From NCBI RefSeq assembly GCF_014203125.1, contig NZ_JACHIH010000004.1:62001-126000 (forward strand): DNA of 64,000 bases, given 5' to 3'. Position 1 is the stretch's first letter. Each line of letters opens with the position of its first letter. This document shows positions 27,708 through 39,374 of this stretch, in pieces. A program made the translations under genes and the position numbers. The notes below the pieces were generated by a model. It worked only from the letters and a program-made list of their open reading frames with translations. It had not been told where the DNA came from and did not search any database. The DNA comes from Rhodopseudomonas rhenobacensis. GTDB lineage: Bacteria > Pseudomonadota > Alphaproteobacteria > Rhizobiales > Xanthobacteraceae.

Positions 27708-28859
27708 TCATGACGCCGCCAGATGCAAGATATCATTGTAGGTGGCGAACACCATCAGCATCAAAACCAGCCCCAAACCGATGCGAAAACCCATTTCCTG
27801 GGCGCGTTCGGACAATGGCCGGCCCCGGACCGCTTCCACCGCATAGAACAAAAGGTGCCCGCCATCGAGCAACGGTACCGGAAACAGGTTAAGCAGTCCG
27901 ATCGATATCGACAGCACTGCGGCGAGATGCAGCAGCGGCGTCAGCCCGAAGGTCGCGACCTGGCCGGAGATCTGGGCGATTCGCAGCGGCCCGCCGAGCT
28001 GGTCGGCAGCCTCGCGGCCGGTGAAGATGCCGCCGATATAGGCCAGCGTGCGGTCGACGACGAACCAGGTCTCCTTGACGCCGAGCACCAGCGCGGTTCC
28101 CGGGTTGACCCGCTCGGTCATCACGTCGCCGGGATTGCTCGAGCGGCTGATGCCGAGGATGCCGGCGCGATGCACGTTGCCGAAGCCGTCCTTGATCTCC
28201 TTCTGCACCGGGGTGGCGCGCAGCTCCAGCGTGGCGTCGCCGCGCTTGATGGTGAAGGCGAGCTCGCGGCCGGCCTCGCTGCCGACGGTGCGCTGCATTT
28301 CGGTGAAACTGTCGATGGTCTTGCCGTCGATCTTCATCACCACGTCGCCAGGCTGGAAGCCCGCGGCGGCGGCGGGGCTGTCGGCCTGCACGGCGTCGAC
28401 CCGGGCGCTGGTGATCGGGCGGCCTGAAATCGTGAACAACGCGGCGAAAATCGCGATCGACAGGATGAAATTGGCGATCGGCCCGGCGGCGACGATCGCG
28501 GCGCGCGGACCGACCTTCTTGTGGTGGAAGCTGCCCTCGCGTTCCGCCGGCGTCATCTTCGACAGCGCGGCGCTCGACGGCGTCGACGCCTCGCTCTCGT
28601 CGCCGAAGAATTTGACGTAACCGCCGAGCGGGATCGCGGAGATCTTCCAGCGGGTGCCATGCTTGTCGTTGAAGCCGACCAATTCCGGACCAAAGCCCAG
28701 CGAGAACGTCAGCACCTTCACGCCAGCCCAGCGGGCGACCAGGAAATGCCCCAGTTCATGGAAGAACACGACGATCGTCAGCACAAACAGGAACGGAATG
28801 ACGTAGCCGATCACGCCATGGCTCAACACATTGAAGCTGTTAAGAAATATGTCAGCCAT
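27708..28859 (-). CDS. rseP: Site-2 intramembrane metalloprotease RseP
   Basis: An inner-membrane zinc protease that cuts anti-sigma factors and remnant signal peptides within the membrane. 383 residues, shorter than E. coli RseP (450), with a single visible PDZ domain (VQADSPAAAAGFQPGDVVMKIDGKTI). HELGH at 34-38 binds zinc with the later NLFPVPLLDGGHLL motif, the third ligand being its Asp. Four membrane segments. It may control an envelope-stress sigma factor as in E. coli; the substrate is unknown. It lies between dxr (42 bases) and bamA (172 bases). Confidence 0.95.
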   Translation of the reverse strand: MADIFLNSFNVLSHGVIGYVIPFLFVLTIVVFFHELGHFLVARWAGVKVLTFSLGFGPELVGFNDKHGTRWKISAIPLGGYVKFFGDESEASTPSSAALSKMTPAEREGSFHHKKVGPRAAIVAAGPIANFILSIAIFAALFTISGRPITSARVDAVQADSPAAAAGFQPGDVVMKIDGKTIDSFTEMQRTVGSEAGRELAFTIKRGDATLELRATPVQKEIKDGFGNVHRAGILGISRSSNPGDVMTERVNPGTALVLGVKETWFVVDRTLAYIGGIFTGREAADQLGGPLRIAQISGQVATFGLTPLLHLAAVLSISIGLLNLFPVPLLDGGHLLFYAVEAVRGRPLSERAQEMGFRIGLGLVLMLMVFATYNDILHLAAS

Positions 28860-28901
28860 CCGATTCCTCTCAGCAGAGCCGGTGGCCCTGAATTTAATGC
28901 T

Positions 28902-30125
28902 CTAGGATGCCTTTGCGGCAATTTGAGGCAATAGCGCGGCAGCCATATCTCGCGCGTTGTGGTCCACCGCGATGGCGTCGTCGGCGCAGCTCAACGGCGC
29001 CAGATTGCCGGCGCGGATCCACGAGTTCATCGTCTCCTCGACCAGCCGGGCGATCGCGCCGAACCGGATCCGCTGCGCGATGAAGGCGGCCACCGCGATC
29101 TCGTTGGCGGCGTTGTACACCGTGGTGGCGCCGTTGCCGGCGCGCAGCGCGTCATAGGCCAGTTTCAGGCCGGGGAAGCGGGCGTAGTCCGGCGCCTCGA
29201 AGGTCAACGTGCCGATTTTGGCGAGGTCGAGCGGCGCGGCGCGGCCGACGATGCGGTCCGGCCAGCCGAGACAATGCGCGATCGGGGTGCGCATATCGGG
29301 CGAGCCGAGCTGCGCCACCACCGAACGGTCGGAAAACTCCACCATGCCGTGGATGATCGACTGCGGGTGCACCACCACGTCGATCTCGTCGGGCGACAGC
29401 GCGAACAGCCAGGACGCCTCGATCACTTCGAGGCCCTTGTTCATCATCGAGGCGGAATCGATGGTGATCTTCTGCCCCATGCTCCAGTTCGGATGCTTCA
29501 GGGCCTGCGCCAGCGTCGCCTGCTCGATGTCGGCGGCGGCCCAGGTGCGGAACGGGCCGCCCGAGGCGGTGATGATCACCTTGGTGAGTTCGTCGCGATT
29601 GCCGGAGGCGAGCGCCTGGAACAATGCGTTGTGCTCGGAATCCGCCGGCAGGATGGTGGCGCCGGCCTTCGCCGCGCGATCCATGAAGAATTCACCGGCG
29701 CAAACCAGGCATTCCTTGTTGGCGAGCGCGACGTGGGCGCCGCGGTCGACCGCGGCCAACGCCGGCTTCAGCCCGGCAGCGCCTGCGACCGCCGCCATCA
29801 CCCAGTCGGCCGGCCGCTCGGCGGCTTCGACGATGGCGCCCTCGCCTGCACCGCAGGCGATGTCGGTGCCGGCGAGCGCCGCGCGCAATTCGCTGAGACG
29901 CGCCGGATCGGCCACCGCGACGAAGCGCGCGTTGAACTCCTTGGCCAGCTTGGCGAGGCCGGCGACGTTGGTGTTGGCGGTCAACGCCTCGACCTGATAG
30001 CGCTCGGGCGAGGCCCGCAGCAGGTCCATCGTGCTGTCGCCGATCGACCCGGTGGCGCCGAGCACGCTGACGCTACGGACGCCGGACGCCGCGACCCGGG
30101 CGTTTCGCAATGGAACTGCACTCAT
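28902..30125 (-). CDS. dxr: 1-deoxy-D-xylulose-5-phosphate reductoisomerase
   Basis: Second enzyme of the MEP pathway, making MEP from DXP with NADPH for isoprenoids (undecaprenyl phosphate, quinones, carotenoids). The start at 30125 (MSAVPLRN) lies 4 bases after the cdsA stop and gives 407 residues. Motifs: [17 protein letters not shown] (NADPH-binding), [26 protein letters not shown] (metal ligands Asp and Glu), [34 protein letters not shown] and [13 protein letters not shown]. Being next to uppS and cdsA links precursor supply to envelope synthesis. Confidence 0.97.
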   Translation of the reverse strand: MSAVPLRNARVAASGVRSVSVLGATGSIGDSTMDLLRASPERYQVEALTANTNVAGLAKLAKEFNARFVAVADPARLSELRAALAGTDIACGAGEGAIVEAAERPADWVMAAVAGAAGLKPALAAVDRGAHVALANKECLVCAGEFFMDRAAKAGATILPADSEHNALFQALASGNRDELTKVIITASGGPFRTWAAADIEQATLAQALKHPNWSMGQKITIDSASMMNKGLEVIEASWLFALSPDEIDVVVHPQSIIHGMVEFSDRSVVAQLGSPDMRTPIAHCLGWPDRIVGRAAPLDLAKIGTLTFEAPDYARFPGLKLAYDALRAGNGATTVYNAANEIAVAAFIAQRIRFGAIARLVEETMNSWIRAGNLAPLSCADDAIAVDHNARDMAAALLPQIAAKAS

Positions 30126-30129
30126 TTTT

Positions 30130-30987
30130 TCACCAAACCATAAGACCGCGGCCGGCGCCATCCAAAGCGCCCCGCATCACCCCGAAAAGGGCCGCAACGA
30201 CAATCGCCGCAACATAGCCGTCGAGGCGGTCGAGCAGACCGCCATGGCCGGGGATGATGTGACTGGAATCCTTGACGCCGAACCGCCGCTTGACCGCGGA
30301 TTCGAACAGATCGCCAAGCTGCGAGACCACCGACAACAGCGCCGCCAGCGTCAGCAGCGGCAGCCATTTGCCGATCCCGAACGCGGCGAAGCCGGAGGCG
30401 ACGATCAGGCTGCCGAAAAACCCGCCGAACGCGCCGGCCCAGGTCTTCTTCGGGCTGACCCGCGGCCACAGCTTCGGCCCGCCGATACTCCGGCCGGCGA
30501 AGTAGCCGCCGATGTCAGTCACCCACACCACCAGCAGCACCAGGATCAGCGCGGCAAATCCGTCATTTGGGTCGAGCCGCACCAGCACCGAGGCGATCAG
30601 CGCCGCCGCGGCATAACCATAGCCCAGCACGCTCCAACCACGGCGTTCGGCGTTCAGCGCCGCCACGGCGACCAGGCCGGCCACGGTCACCAGGATGCAG
30701 AGCGCGCCCTGCCCGAGCGCCAGCGCGGCGCCGCCGAGCAGCAGCGCGACACTTCCGGCCGCGGCCACGCGCCTGTCGCCGATCGCGCCGACGACGCTCA
30801 GCCATTCGATGTAAAGCCCGACCGCCACGGCGGTGGCGAGCGCCGCCCAGGCCCAGCCGCCCGCATAGGCGATGCCGATCGCCAGCGGCGCCAGCACCAG
30901 CGCGGTCGCTGCCCGCATCACCAGATTGCGCGAGCCTGTGTCGGCCGCCGGTGTCGGCGCCGCCTGTTCCTGATTCACCTCGGTCAC
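30130..30987 (-). CDS. cdsA: Phosphatidate cytidylyltransferase
   Basis: Makes CDP-diacylglycerol from phosphatidic acid and CTP, the branch point of phospholipid synthesis, in the inner membrane. 285 residues with about eight membrane helices. The C-terminal family signature is clear: [63 protein letters not shown] is the other conserved block. Its start overlaps the uppS stop by 4 bases. Confidence 0.96.
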   Translation of the reverse strand: MTEVNQEQAAPTPAADTGSRNLVMRAATALVLAPLAIGIAYAGGWAWAALATAVAVGLYIEWLSVVGAIGDRRVAAAGSVALLLGGAALALGQGALCILVTVAGLVAVAALNAERRGWSVLGYGYAAAALIASVLVRLDPNDGFAALILVLLVVWVTDIGGYFAGRSIGGPKLWPRVSPKKTWAGAFGGFFGSLIVASGFAAFGIGKWLPLLTLAALLSVVSQLGDLFESAVKRRFGVKDSSHIIPGHGGLLDRLDGYVAAIVVAALFGVMRGALDGAGRGLMVW

Positions 30988-31742
30988 GATCCTGTTTTCG
31001 CCGCCAAACCGCCGAACCGGCGTTCACGGCGGGCGTATTCGGCGATCGCGCCCTCGAGCGCCGCCTTGTCGAAATCAGGCCAGTGAATCGGCACGAAAAC
31101 AAGTTCGCTGTAGGCCGCCTGCCACATCAAAAAGTTGGAGAGCCGCTGCTCGCCGCTGGTGCGGATGATCAGGTCGGGATCGGGAATGTCGGGGGCGTCG
31201 AGATATTGGCTGAGGCTGTCCGGATCGATCGAGGCCGGATCGCGCTTGCCCTCGGCGACCTCGCGCGCCAGCCGCTGCGCGGCGTTGGCGATCTCCTGCC
31301 GCGAGCCGTAGTTGAAGGCGACCACCAGATTGAGCCGGGTGTTGTTGCGGGTCAGCTCTTCGGCCTCGGTCAGCAGCGCGCAAAGATCCGGCTCGAGGCC
31401 CTCGCGCTCGCCGATGACGCGCACCCGGACGCCGTCGCGGTGCAGCGTCGCCAGGTCGTTGCGGATGAAGCGCCGCAAGAGGCCGAACAGATCGCCGATT
31501 TCGCTGGCCGGGCGCGACCAGTTCTCCGAGCTGAACGAGAAAATCGTCAGATAGGCGATGCCGAGCTCGTTGGAGGCGCGGACCACACGGCGCAGCGCTT
31601 CGACCCCGCGGCGGTGGCCCTCGGCGCGCGGCAATCCGCGCGCCGCCGCCCAGCGGCCATTGCCATCCATGATGATGGCGACGTGCGCCGGCATATCGGA
31701 TGAATCCGATCGGTCAGGCGCGGGCGCGGCGACGTTCGACAT
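30984..31742 (-). CDS. uppS: Undecaprenyl diphosphate synthase (cis-isoprenyl transferase)
   Basis: Condenses IPP onto FPP to form the C55 lipid carrier for peptidoglycan and O-antigen. 252 residues. Signatures: [28 protein letters not shown] (catalytic Asp), [55 protein letters not shown] and [14 protein letters not shown] 4-base overlap couples it to cdsA; frr lies 110 bases upstream. Confidence 0.97.
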   Translation of the reverse strand: MSNVAAPAPDRSDSSDMPAHVAIIMDGNGRWAAARGLPRAEGHRRGVEALRRVVRASNELGIAYLTIFSFSSENWSRPASEIGDLFGLLRRFIRNDLATLHRDGVRVRVIGEREGLEPDLCALLTEAEELTRNNTRLNLVVAFNYGSRQEIANAAQRLAREVAEGKRDPASIDPDSLSQYLDAPDIPDPDLIIRTSGEQRLSNFLMWQAAYSELVFVPIHWPDFDKAALEGAIAEYARRERRFGGLAAKTGS

Positions 31743-31852
31743 AGGTCAATTCCCAATGCGTAATCCGCGAAGAGGCTTCCCGTTTGCCGCAAACAACCAG
31801 TCCACCAGTAAGCTGCGCAATTTCCGATCGCAAGGCCACAGCGGGGGTCGAC

Positions 31853-32416
31853 TTAGACGGTAAGAATTTCCTTCTCCTTAGTCGCCAGCAGCTGGTCAAC
31901 CTCGAGAATGGTCGCGTCGGTCGCCTTCTGCACTTCGTGCGCCAGACGCTCCTGGTCGTCTTCGGAAATCTCGCTGCCCTTTTCGAGCTTCTTCAGGGTG
32001 TCGAGGCCGTCGCGGCGGACGTGGCGGACCGCGACCCGGGCCGCCTCGGCATATTTGTGCGCGACCTTGACCAATTCCTTGCGGCGCTCCTCGTTGAGCT
32101 CCGGAATCCGCAGCCGCAGCACCTGGCCCTCGGTGGCCGGGCTGAGGCCGAGATTGGAATCGACGATGGCCTTTTCGACCGCCTTGACCATCGACCTGTC
32201 CCACACCTGCACCGACAACAGCCGCGGTTCGGGGACGCTGATGGTGGCCACCTGGTTCAGCGGCATGTGGCTGCCATAGGCCTCGACCTGCACCGGCTCC
32301 AGCATCGAAGCCGCCGCGCGCCCGGTGCGCAACCCGCCCAGCTCGTGCTTGAGCGACTGGGTGGCGCCCTGCATGCGACGCTTCAATTCGTTGATGTCAA
32401 AACCGCCCGTTGGCAT
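31853..32416 (-). CDS. frr: Ribosome recycling factor
   Basis: Splits post-termination ribosomes together with EF-G. The start at 32416 (MPTGGFDI) is fixed by AAGGAGAGG upstream and gives 187 residues. The family's three-helix bundle is recognisable: [45 protein letters not shown] and [34 protein letters not shown]. It follows pyrH by 58 bases in the conserved rpsB-tsf-pyrH-frr order. Confidence 0.97.
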   Translation of the reverse strand: MPTGGFDINELKRRMQGATQSLKHELGGLRTGRAAASMLEPVQVEAYGSHMPLNQVATISVPEPRLLSVQVWDRSMVKAVEKAIVDSNLGLSPATEGQVLRLRIPELNEERRKELVKVAHKYAEAARVAVRHVRRDGLDTLKKLEKGSEISEDDQERLAHEVQKATDATILEVDQLLATKEKEILTV

Positions 32417-32474
32417 TGCCGCCTCTCCTTGCAAACTTACTCAAGACTCGCCGACGCCGTGGTCGGCGCCGCGA

Positions 32475-33191
32475 TCAGCCCGCGACCACCGTGCCGCGCC
32501 CGGTCCCGCTCAGGATCGCGCCGATCGAACCGGCCTCGGCGATCGAAAAGACGATGATCGGCAGCGAGGTTTCGCGGGCCAGCGCGAACGCGGTGGCGTC
32601 CATCACCTTATAGCCGCCTTCCAGCGCCTGCGAATGCGACAGTCGTTCGAAACGCTGCGCCGATGGATCTTTTTTCGGATCGGCGCTGTAGACGCCGTCG
32701 ACATTGGTGGCCTTCAGCACCGCCTGCGCGCCGATCTCGCCGGCCCGCAATACCGCCGTGGTATCGGTGGTGAAGAACGGATTGCCGGTGCCGCCGGCGA
32801 GCAGCACGATCTTGCCCTCGGCCAGGTAGCGATGCGCAGCACCTCGGGTGAACAGCTCGCAAACCTGCGGCATCACGAAGGCCGACAAGGTCCGCGCCGC
32901 CACCGCGCGGCGCTCGATCGCAGCCTCCAGCGCCAGACAGTTCATCACCGTGGCGAGCATGCCCATGGTATCGCCGGTCGGGCGCGACACCCCGCGCGAC
33001 GATACTTCGACGCCGCGGAAGATGTTGCCGCCGCCGACCACCACGGCGATCTCGACGCCGAGTTTCTGCGCAGCGATCAGGTCGCCGGCGATCCGATCGA
33101 TGGTCGGCTGGTCGATGCCGAATGACTGGTCGCCGGCGAAATACTCGCCGGACAGCTTGATCACGACCCGACGATAGATCGGCTCACCCAT
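32475..33191 (-). CDS. pyrH: Uridylate kinase
   Basis: Phosphorylates UMP to UDP, feeding pyrimidine nucleotide and UDP-sugar pools. 238 residues of the amino-acid-kinase fold: [77 protein letters not shown] and [14 protein letters not shown]. The conserved gene order supports the call. Confidence 0.97.
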   Translation of the reverse strand: MGEPIYRRVVIKLSGEYFAGDQSFGIDQPTIDRIAGDLIAAQKLGVEIAVVVGGGNIFRGVEVSSRGVSRPTGDTMGMLATVMNCLALEAAIERRAVAARTLSAFVMPQVCELFTRGAAHRYLAEGKIVLLAGGTGNPFFTTDTTAVLRAGEIGAQAVLKATNVDGVYSADPKKDPSAQRFERLSHSQALEGGYKVMDATAFALARETSLPIIVFSIAEAGSIGAILSGTGRGTVVAG

Positions 33192-33217
33192 GATGCGATC
33201 GCTTCCTTCCGGCGCGG

Positions 33218-33240
33218 CTCCCGGCCGTTGCGGCCGGGAG
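33218..33240. other. Perfect hairpin between tsf and pyrH
   Basis: A 10-bp perfect stem (CTCCCGGCCG with CGGCCGGGAG) and 3-base loop in the 62-base gap between the two genes. No T-run follows in the direction of transcription, so it is more likely an mRNA processing or stability element than a terminator. Confidence 0.5.
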
Positions 33241-33253
33241 GTCGTGTCGTCGA

Positions 33254-34180
33254 TTACTTCTGGCCGCTGGCGGCGGCGACTTCGGCGGCGAAGTCCGAGG
33301 TCTGCTTCTCGATGCCTTCGCCGAGCGCGTAGCGCACGAACCCGGTGACCTTGATCGGCGCGCCGACCCGGCCCTCGGCTTCCTTGACCGCCTGCGCGAC
33401 CGACTTGCCCTTGTCGTCGAAGATGAAGGCCTGCTCCATGAGACAGACTTCCTTGTAGTAGGTCTTCAGGCCGTTCTCGACGATCTTTTCGATCATCGCC
33501 TCGGGCTTGCCCTGCTGACGATACTTGTCGGCCATCACGTCCTTCTCGCGGCGCACCACGTCGGGATCGAGACCGGCGGGCTCCAGCGCCTGCGGGTTGG
33601 CGGAGGCGACGTGCATCGACAGCTGCTTGCCGAGCGCGGCCAGCTCGTCGGTCTTGCCGGCGGACTCCAGCGCCACGATCACGCCGAGCTTGCCGGCGCC
33701 CTCGGTGACGGCGTTATGCATGTAGCTCGCGACCACGCCCTGCCCGACTTCGAGCACGGCGGCGCGGCGCAGCGTCATGTTCTCGCCGATGGTGGCGATG
33801 GCGTCGGCAATTGCGGTCGCGACCGTCGAGGAGCCGACCGGCGCGGCGTTGATCTTGTCGAGATCGGCGCCGACCTTGAGCGCGACCTGGGCGATCATCT
33901 TGACCAGACCCTGGAACTGCTCGTTGCGGGCGACGAAGTCGGTCTCGGAATTGACCTCGACCAGCACGCCCTTGGTCTTGTCGGTCAACGCGCCGATCAA
34001 ACCTTCGGCGGCGACGCGGCCGGCCTTCTTGGCGGCCTTCGACAGGCCCTTCTTGCGCAGCCAGTCGATCGCCGCCTGCATGTCGCCGTCGTTCTCGGTC
34101 AGCGCCTGCTTGCAATCCATCATGCCGACGCCGGTGGTCTCGCGCAGGTCCTTGACCATCGCCGCTGTAATCGTTGCCAT
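33254..34180 (-). CDS. tsf: Elongation factor Ts
   Basis: Nucleotide exchange factor that recharges EF-Tu with GTP. 308 residues. The N-terminal UBA-like domain has [48 protein letters not shown], and the core carries the [10 protein letters not shown] motif that inserts between EF-Tu helices. It follows rpsB across 137 bases containing a strong hairpin. Confidence 0.97.
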   Translation of the reverse strand: MATITAAMVKDLRETTGVGMMDCKQALTENDGDMQAAIDWLRKKGLSKAAKKAGRVAAEGLIGALTDKTKGVLVEVNSETDFVARNEQFQGLVKMIAQVALKVGADLDKINAAPVGSSTVATAIADAIATIGENMTLRRAAVLEVGQGVVASYMHNAVTEGAGKLGVIVALESAGKTDELAALGKQLSMHVASANPQALEPAGLDPDVVRREKDVMADKYRQQGKPEAMIEKIVENGLKTYYKEVCLMEQAFIFDDKGKSVAQAVKEAEGRVGAPIKVTGFVRYALGEGIEKQTSDFAAEVAAASGQK

Positions 34181-34280
34181 CTTTGAACGTCCTTCTGCCT
34201 GTCAGGGCGCGCGCCGAGCAGCCAGGCCGCCGGGCACGATTTCGCCGTCAGGAATCGAAAATTGATTGTTGCCGCCGAAA

Positions 34281-34309
34281 CATTGCGGCCGGATGTCCCG
34301 GCCGCAATG
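34281..34309 (-). terminator. Hairpin between rpsB and tsf, possible partial terminator
   Basis: A perfect 12-bp GC-rich stem (CATTGCGGCCGG with CCGGCCGCAATG) and 5-base loop, followed by TTT in the rpsB-to-tsf direction. The short T-run suggests an attenuating or processing hairpin that lowers tsf relative to rpsB rather than full termination. Confidence 0.55.
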
Positions 34310-34317
34310 CGAATGCG

Positions 34318-35325
34318 TTATTCCGCTTCCGCGGTCATCGCCTTGGCCTGGGCAACCCAGCCATCGGCGCGGCTCGGCAGACCGACTTCTTCGCCGATCT
34401 TGTGCGCGGTGTCGCGGTCCAGTTCGGCCAGCTGCCAGAAATGGAAGATGCCGAGATCGTTGAACTTCTTCTCGATCGCGCCGGACACGCCGGTGAGCTT
34501 CTTGAGGTCGTCGGCGGTGCCGCGCGGCCCGGCCAGACCCTGGAAGGCGGTGGCGGCGGCGGGGGCCGCAGCGGCCGGCAGTTCTTCGCGCACCGGCGCC
34601 ACCGAAGCGCCGACGTCGAAGCCGGAATCGCCCTGGGCGCGGGAGATGCCGTCGATCACCGCACGCGCGATCAGGTCGCAATACAGCGTGATGGCGCGGC
34701 CGGCGTCGTCATTGCCGGGGACCAGATAGGTGATGCCCTTGGGGTCGCAATTGGTGTCGACGATCGCCGCCACCGGGATGTTGAGCCGCTGGGCTTCCTG
34801 GATCGCGATGTCTTCCTTGTTGGTATCGATCACGAAGATCAGGTCGGGCAAGCCGCCCATGTCCTTGATGCCGCCGAGCGAGCGGTCGAGCTTGTCGCGC
34901 TCGCGCTGCAGCGTCAGCCGCTCCTTCTTGGTGTAGGCGTTGGCGTCGCCGGAATTCAGCACCTCGTCGAGGTGGCGCAGCCGCTTGATCGACCCGGAAA
35001 TCGTCTTCCAGTTGGTCAGCGTGCCGCCGAGCCAGCGCGAATTGACGAAGTACTGCGCCGAGCGTTTGGCGGCTTCGGCGACGTTGTCCTGGGCCTGCCG
35101 CTTGGTGCCGACGAACAGCACGCGGCCGCCCTTGGCCACGGTGTCGCTGACCGCCTGAAGCGCGCGGTGCAGCAACGGCACGGTCTGCGCCAGATCGATG
35201 ATGTGGATGTTGTTGCGGGCGCCAAAGATGTACTCGGCCATCTTCGGGTTCCAGCGGTGCGATTGGTGGCCGAAATGGACGCCGGCTTCGAGCAGCTGAC
35301 GCATCGAGAATTCGGGAAGTGCCAT
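34318..35325 (-). CDS. rpsB: 30S ribosomal protein S2 with C-terminal extension
   Basis: Ribosomal protein S2; recruits S1 on the 30S platform. The start at 35325 ([20 protein letters not shown]) is preceded by GGAGAA. At 335 residues it is about 95 longer than E. coli S2. The S2 core ends near residue 240; then come an Ala/Pro linker and a helical domain ([27 protein letters not shown]) resembling helix-hairpin-helix modules attached to some alphaproteobacterial ribosomal proteins. First gene of the envelope/translation cluster. Confidence 0.96.
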   Translation of the reverse strand: MALPEFSMRQLLEAGVHFGHQSHRWNPKMAEYIFGARNNIHIIDLAQTVPLLHRALQAVSDTVAKGGRVLFVGTKRQAQDNVAEAAKRSAQYFVNSRWLGGTLTNWKTISGSIKRLRHLDEVLNSGDANAYTKKERLTLQRERDKLDRSLGGIKDMGGLPDLIFVIDTNKEDIAIQEAQRLNIPVAAIVDTNCDPKGITYLVPGNDDAGRAITLYCDLIARAVIDGISRAQGDSGFDVGASVAPVREELPAAAAPAAATAFQGLAGPRGTADDLKKLTGVSGAIEKKFNDLGIFHFWQLAELDRDTAHKIGEEVGLPSRADGWVAQAKAMTAEAE

Positions 35326-35600
35326 CGTGATATTCTCCGGTTGGTTCCTCCGGAAGCGTGTGAGCACAAGGGCTTGCTGCAGATAGCCTGCAGCTCGGCC
35401 CGGATGCCACCGGACGGCGTTATTGCCATGCTTCCGTGTGAGATGGCGCGGTATATAGCCGGATTCTGCGCAGAAGCAAGGCAAATGGCCGGTTCGGGTG
35501 GGCGTGGGCACCCTCTTGGCAGAGGCCAGCACCACAACCGCACGTTGACTGAGCATCTCTCCGAGGACAAGATCAAACAGCTGCTTTGAAGTTGGGAAGA

Positions 35601-35834
35601 ATGGCGAAAACCCAGGCCGAACAGTTGGTTGTCTGCATCGACAACGAGGGTTATGAGACCTCGCTGGAGAAGCGGAAGATCTATGTCGCCCTCCCCGACG
35701 CCGAGGCCGAGGCCGAGCAGCACGGTCTGATCCGCATCGTCGATGAATCCGCCGAGGACTATCTCTACCCGGCGACCTCGTTTCGGCCGATCGAGTTGCC
35801 GCAGGCGGTGAAAAAGGCGGTTTTGGCGGGTTGA
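35601..35834 (+). CDS. Hypothetical small protein (77 aa)
   Basis: The ATG at 35601 lies directly after GGGAAGA. The protein begins [19 protein letters not shown] and is acidic and soluble, with no signal peptide or membrane helix. A beta-rich start ([25 protein letters not shown]) and the ending [17 protein letters not shown] suggest a compact fold; small proteins of this kind are widespread and uncharacterised. It lies divergent from rpsB and converges on dnaE with 9 bases between stops. Function unknown. Confidence 0.75.
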   Translation: MAKTQAEQLVVCIDNEGYETSLEKRKIYVALPDAEAEAEQHGLIRIVDESAEDYLYPATSFRPIELPQAVKKAVLAG

Positions 35835-35843
35835 GCTTCGCCC

Positions 35844-38800
35844 CTACACTGTCTGCACGTCGACGACGCCCTGCACGGCCTTGAGCGCGCCGGCGATCTG
35901 CGGCGACACCCGGAACCGGCCGGGTAGTTTCATTTCCACCTCGGTCTGCAGATCCAGCATCATCACCAGCGTGACCTCGCCCTCGCCGCCCGGCCGCTTT
36001 GGCTCGCCGGCCGGGGGCGCCGAGCCGCCGCCTTCCGGCATCTGCAGCCGGCGGGCGATGGAATCCAGCGGCGTGGTGTCGCGCAGGAAGATCCGCAGCC
36101 CCTTCTGGGTCTTGGCGGCGGCGTCATCGAGCGGTTCGGCGTGCAGGATGCGAGCGCGGACGTCCTCGCCCTGCAGTTCGGCGCCGAGCTGCAGCAACAC
36201 CGCCCCGCCGGGCTCCAGCACCTCGCGATATTGCGCGAGGCCTTCGGAGAACAACACCGCCTCGAAATGCCCGGTCGGATCGGACAGCCCGAGGATGCCC
36301 ATCTTGTTGCCGGTCTTGGTGCGCCGCTCCATCCGCGACACCACGGTGGCGGCGACCTTGCCGGCGGTGGCGCCCGACTTCACCGCGCGGCAGAACTCGG
36401 CCCAGGACTGCACCCGCAGCCGCTTCAGCGCGGTGGCGTAATCGTCGAGCGGATGGCCGGACAGGAAGAAGCCGATGGCGTCGTATTCGCGGCGCAGCCG
36501 CTCCGCCGGCAGCCACCCCTCGATCTGCGGCAGCATGATGGTCGGCGCGTCGGCCATGCCGCCGAACATGTCGTCCTGGCCCATCGCCGCCGCCTCATGG
36601 TGGCGCTGGCAGGCCGCCATGATGGCGTCGGCGCCGCCGAACACCGCGGCGCGGTTGGGATTGAGCTGGTCGAAGGCGCCGGCGGCGGCGAGGCTTTCGA
36701 TCACCCGCTTGTTGATCGCCTTCGGGTTCACCTTGGCGGCAAAGTCCGCCAGCGAGGTGAACAGCCCGGCCTTGCGCCCCTCGACGATCAGCTCGACCGC
36801 CTGCTGCCCGACGCCCTTCAGCGCGGCGAGCGCGTAGTAGATCACGCCGTCGGCGACCTCGAAGGTCGGCCCGGAGCGGTTGACGCTCGGCGCCTCGAGC
36901 TTGATGCCGAGCCGCTGCGCCTCGGCGCGGAATTCCGACAGCTTGTCGGTGTTGTGGATTTCCAGCGTCATCGACGCCGCGAGAAACTCCACCGGGTAAT
37001 GCGCCTTCATGTAGGCGGTGTGGTACGAGACCAGCGCGTAGGCCGCAGCGTGGCTCTTGTTGAAGCCGTAGTCGGCGAACTTCGCCAGCAATTCAAAGAT
37101 GGCGTCGGCCTGCGCCTTGGGCACGCCGTGCTCGACCGAGCCGGCGACGAAGCCGGCGCGCTGCTTCTCCATCTCGGCGCGGATCTTCTTGCCCATCGCG
37201 CGGCGCAACAGGTCGGCTTGGCCGAGCGAGTAGCCGGCCATCACCTGGGCGATCTGCATCACCTGTTCCTGATAGATGATGACGCCGAAGGTTTCCTTGA
37301 GGATCGACTCCAGGATCGGGTGCAGATATTCCGGCTCCTCGTCGCCGTGCTTGCGGGCGCAATAGGTCGGGATGTTGGCCATCGGGCCCGGCCGATACAG
37401 CGCCACGAGGGCAATGATGTCCTCGAAACGGTCGGGCCGCATGTCGACCAGCGCCCGGCGCATGCCCTGACTTTCCAGCTGGAACACGCCGACCACGTCG
37501 CCGCGCCCGAGCATCGCGAACGTGTCGGGATCGTCGAGCGGCAGCGTCGGCAGCGAGACTATCACGCCGCGCTGCTTCAATAGCTTCACCGCGACGTCGA
37601 GCACGGTCAGCGTCTTCAGGCCGAGGAAGTCGAATTTGACCAGCCCGGCCGGCTCCACCCATTTCATGTTGAACTGGGTGACCGGCATGTCGGATTTCGG
37701 ATCGCGATACATCGGCACCAGCTCGGAGAGCGGGCGGTCGCCGATCACGATGCCGGCGGCGTGGGTCGAGGCGTGGCGGGTCAGACCTTCCAGCCGCTGC
37801 GCGATGTTGAAGGCGCGCGCCACCACCGGGTCCTCGTCGCGGAACGCCTGCAGCTTCGGCTCGCTTTCGATCGCCTGCTTCAGCGTCACCGGCGCCGCCG
37901 GGTTCTGCGGCACCAGCTTGGTCAGCTTGTCGACCTGGCCGTAGGGCATCTGCAGCACCCGGCCGACGTCGCGCAGCACGCCGCGCGCCTGCAGCGTCCC
38001 GAAGGTGATGATCTGCGCCACCTGGTCGCGGCCGTAGCGGCGCTGCACGTATTCGATCACTTCGCCGCGGCGGTCCTGGCAGAAGTCGATGTCGAAGTCG
38101 GGCATCGACACGCGTTCCGGATTGAGGAAGCGCTCGAACAAGAGGCCAAAGCGGATCGGATCGAGGTCGGTGATGGTCAGCGCATAGGCCACCAGCGATC
38201 CCGCGCCGGAGCCGCGGCCGGGGCCGACCGGAATGCCGTTCTCCTTGGCCCATTTGATGAAGTCGCCGACGATCAGGAAGTAGCCGGCATATTGCATCCG
38301 GGTGATGATGCCGAGTTCGAATTCCAGCCGCGCGCGGTAGTCCTCTTCGGTGGCGCCTTTCGCCACGCCGTGCAGCTGAAGGCGTTTGGTCAAGCCCTGC
38401 TCGGCCTGCGCCCGCACCTCGTCGGCTTCGTTGCTGGAAGCCGCGGCGGCGTGGCTGCCGGTGCCGGCGCCGACGGTGAAATGCGGCAGGATCGGCTTGC
38501 GGGTCCGCGGCCGGAACGCGCAGCGCTCGGCGATTTCCACCGTCGAGGCCAACGCCTCCGGCAGGTCGGCGAACAGCACCGCCATCTCGGCCCGGGTCTT
38601 GAAGCGGTGATCCGGGGTCAGCTGCGGACGGTCGCTCTCCGCCACCAGCCGGCCGCCGGCGATGCACAACAGCGCGTCGTGCGCTTCGTAATCGTCGGTG
38701 GTGGCGAAATACGGCTCGTTGGTCGCCACCAGCGGCAGGCCTTTGGCGTAGGCCAGATCGATCAGCGCCGCCTCGGCGCGGCGCTCGGCATCGACGCCGT

Positions 38801-39341
38801 GACGCTGCAGTTCGACATAGAGCCGGTCGCCAAACAGTTTGGCCAGGCGCGCGCAGCGGTCTTCGGCCAGGGATGCATGGTCGGCGTTGAACGCTAGTGA
38901 GATCGGGCCGTCCGGTCCGCCGGTCAGCGCGATCAGATCCTCGGCCTCCCCGTCGAGCCAGTCGAGCTTGATGTGCGGGATCTGGTTGACCGGGGTCTCA
39001 AGGAAAGCCCGCGAATTCAGTTTGATCAGGCTGCGATAGCCGCGCTCGCGCGCCGCCAGCAGCACGATCCGCGACGGCGCCGCCGACAGCGCGTTGCGGG
39101 CATTGGGGTCGAGATCGCCGAAATCGATCGCCAGCTCGCAGCCGACGATCGGCTGAATGCCGTAGCCGGCCATCTTCTCGGAGAATTCCAGCGCCCCGAA
39201 CATATTGTCGGTGTCGGTCAGCGCCAGTGCCGGCTGGTGGTCGGCCTTGGCGAGCTCACACAGCTTGGCGACCTTGATCGAGCCCCGCAGCAGCGAATAC
39301 GCCGAATGCACGTGCAGATGAACGAATCCGGCATTGCTCAT
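35844..39341 (-). CDS. dnaE: DNA polymerase III subunit alpha
   Basis: Replicative DNA polymerase catalytic subunit. 1165 residues, the length of DnaE1; the SOS mutagenic DnaE2 is shorter and normally encoded with imuA/imuB, which are absent here. N-terminal PHP domain ([34 protein letters not shown]), palm with the catalytic [46 protein letters not shown] and [26 protein letters not shown]-fold and tau-binding regions fill the C-terminus. The gene upstream on the same strand is the 32-codon SOS-box microprotein, 147 bases away. Confidence 0.97.
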   Translation of the reverse strand: MSNAGFVHLHVHSAYSLLRGSIKVAKLCELAKADHQPALALTDTDNMFGALEFSEKMAGYGIQPIVGCELAIDFGDLDPNARNALSAAPSRIVLLAARERGYRSLIKLNSRAFLETPVNQIPHIKLDWLDGEAEDLIALTGGPDGPISLAFNADHASLAEDRCARLAKLFGDRLYVELQRHGVDAERRAEAALIDLAYAKGLPLVATNEPYFATTDDYEAHDALLCIAGGRLVAESDRPQLTPDHRFKTRAEMAVLFADLPEALASTVEIAERCAFRPRTRKPILPHFTVGAGTGSHAAAASSNEADEVRAQAEQGLTKRLQLHGVAKGATEEDYRARLEFELGIITRMQYAGYFLIVGDFIKWAKENGIPVGPGRGSGAGSLVAYALTITDLDPIRFGLLFERFLNPERVSMPDFDIDFCQDRRGEVIEYVQRRYGRDQVAQIITFGTLQARGVLRDVGRVLQMPYGQVDKLTKLVPQNPAAPVTLKQAIESEPKLQAFRDEDPVVARAFNIAQRLEGLTRHASTHAAGIVIGDRPLSELVPMYRDPKSDMPVTQFNMKWVEPAGLVKFDFLGLKTLTVLDVAVKLLKQRGVIVSLPTLPLDDPDTFAMLGRGDVVGVFQLESQGMRRALVDMRPDRFEDIIALVALYRPGPMANIPTYCARKHGDEEPEYLHPILESILKETFGVIIYQEQVMQIAQVMAGYSLGQADLLRRAMGKKIRAEMEKQRAGFVAGSVEHGVPKAQADAIFELLAKFADYGFNKSHAAAYALVSYHTAYMKAHYPVEFLAASMTLEIHNTDKLSEFRAEAQRLGIKLEAPSVNRSGPTFEVADGVIYYALAALKGVGQQAVELIVEGRKAGLFTSLADFAAKVNPKAINKRVIESLAAAGAFDQLNPNRAAVFGGADAIMAACQRHHEAAAMGQDDMFGGMADAPTIMLPQIEGWLPAERLRREYDAIGFFLSGHPLDDYATALKRLRVQSWAEFCRAVKSGATAGKVAATVVSRMERRTKTGNKMGILGLSDPTGHFEAVLFSEGLAQYREVLEPGGAVLLQLGAELQGEDVRARILHAEPLDDAAAKTQKGLRIFLRDTTPLDSIARRLQMPEGGGSAPPAGEPKRPGGEGEVTLVMMLDLQTEVEMKLPGRFRVSPQIAGALKAVQGVVDVQTV

Positions 39342-39374
39342 GACGCGGCGTCATATCCAGGACTGAGGACGGCG

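Noticed and set aside
35844-39341. dnaE as the SOS mutagenic polymerase DnaE2, given the SOS boxes nearby
   Set aside because: Length and N-terminal sequence fit the replicative DnaE1; imuA/imuB are absent, and the boxes abut the microprotein gene, 264 bases or more before dnaE. Readthrough into dnaE is possible but not shown.
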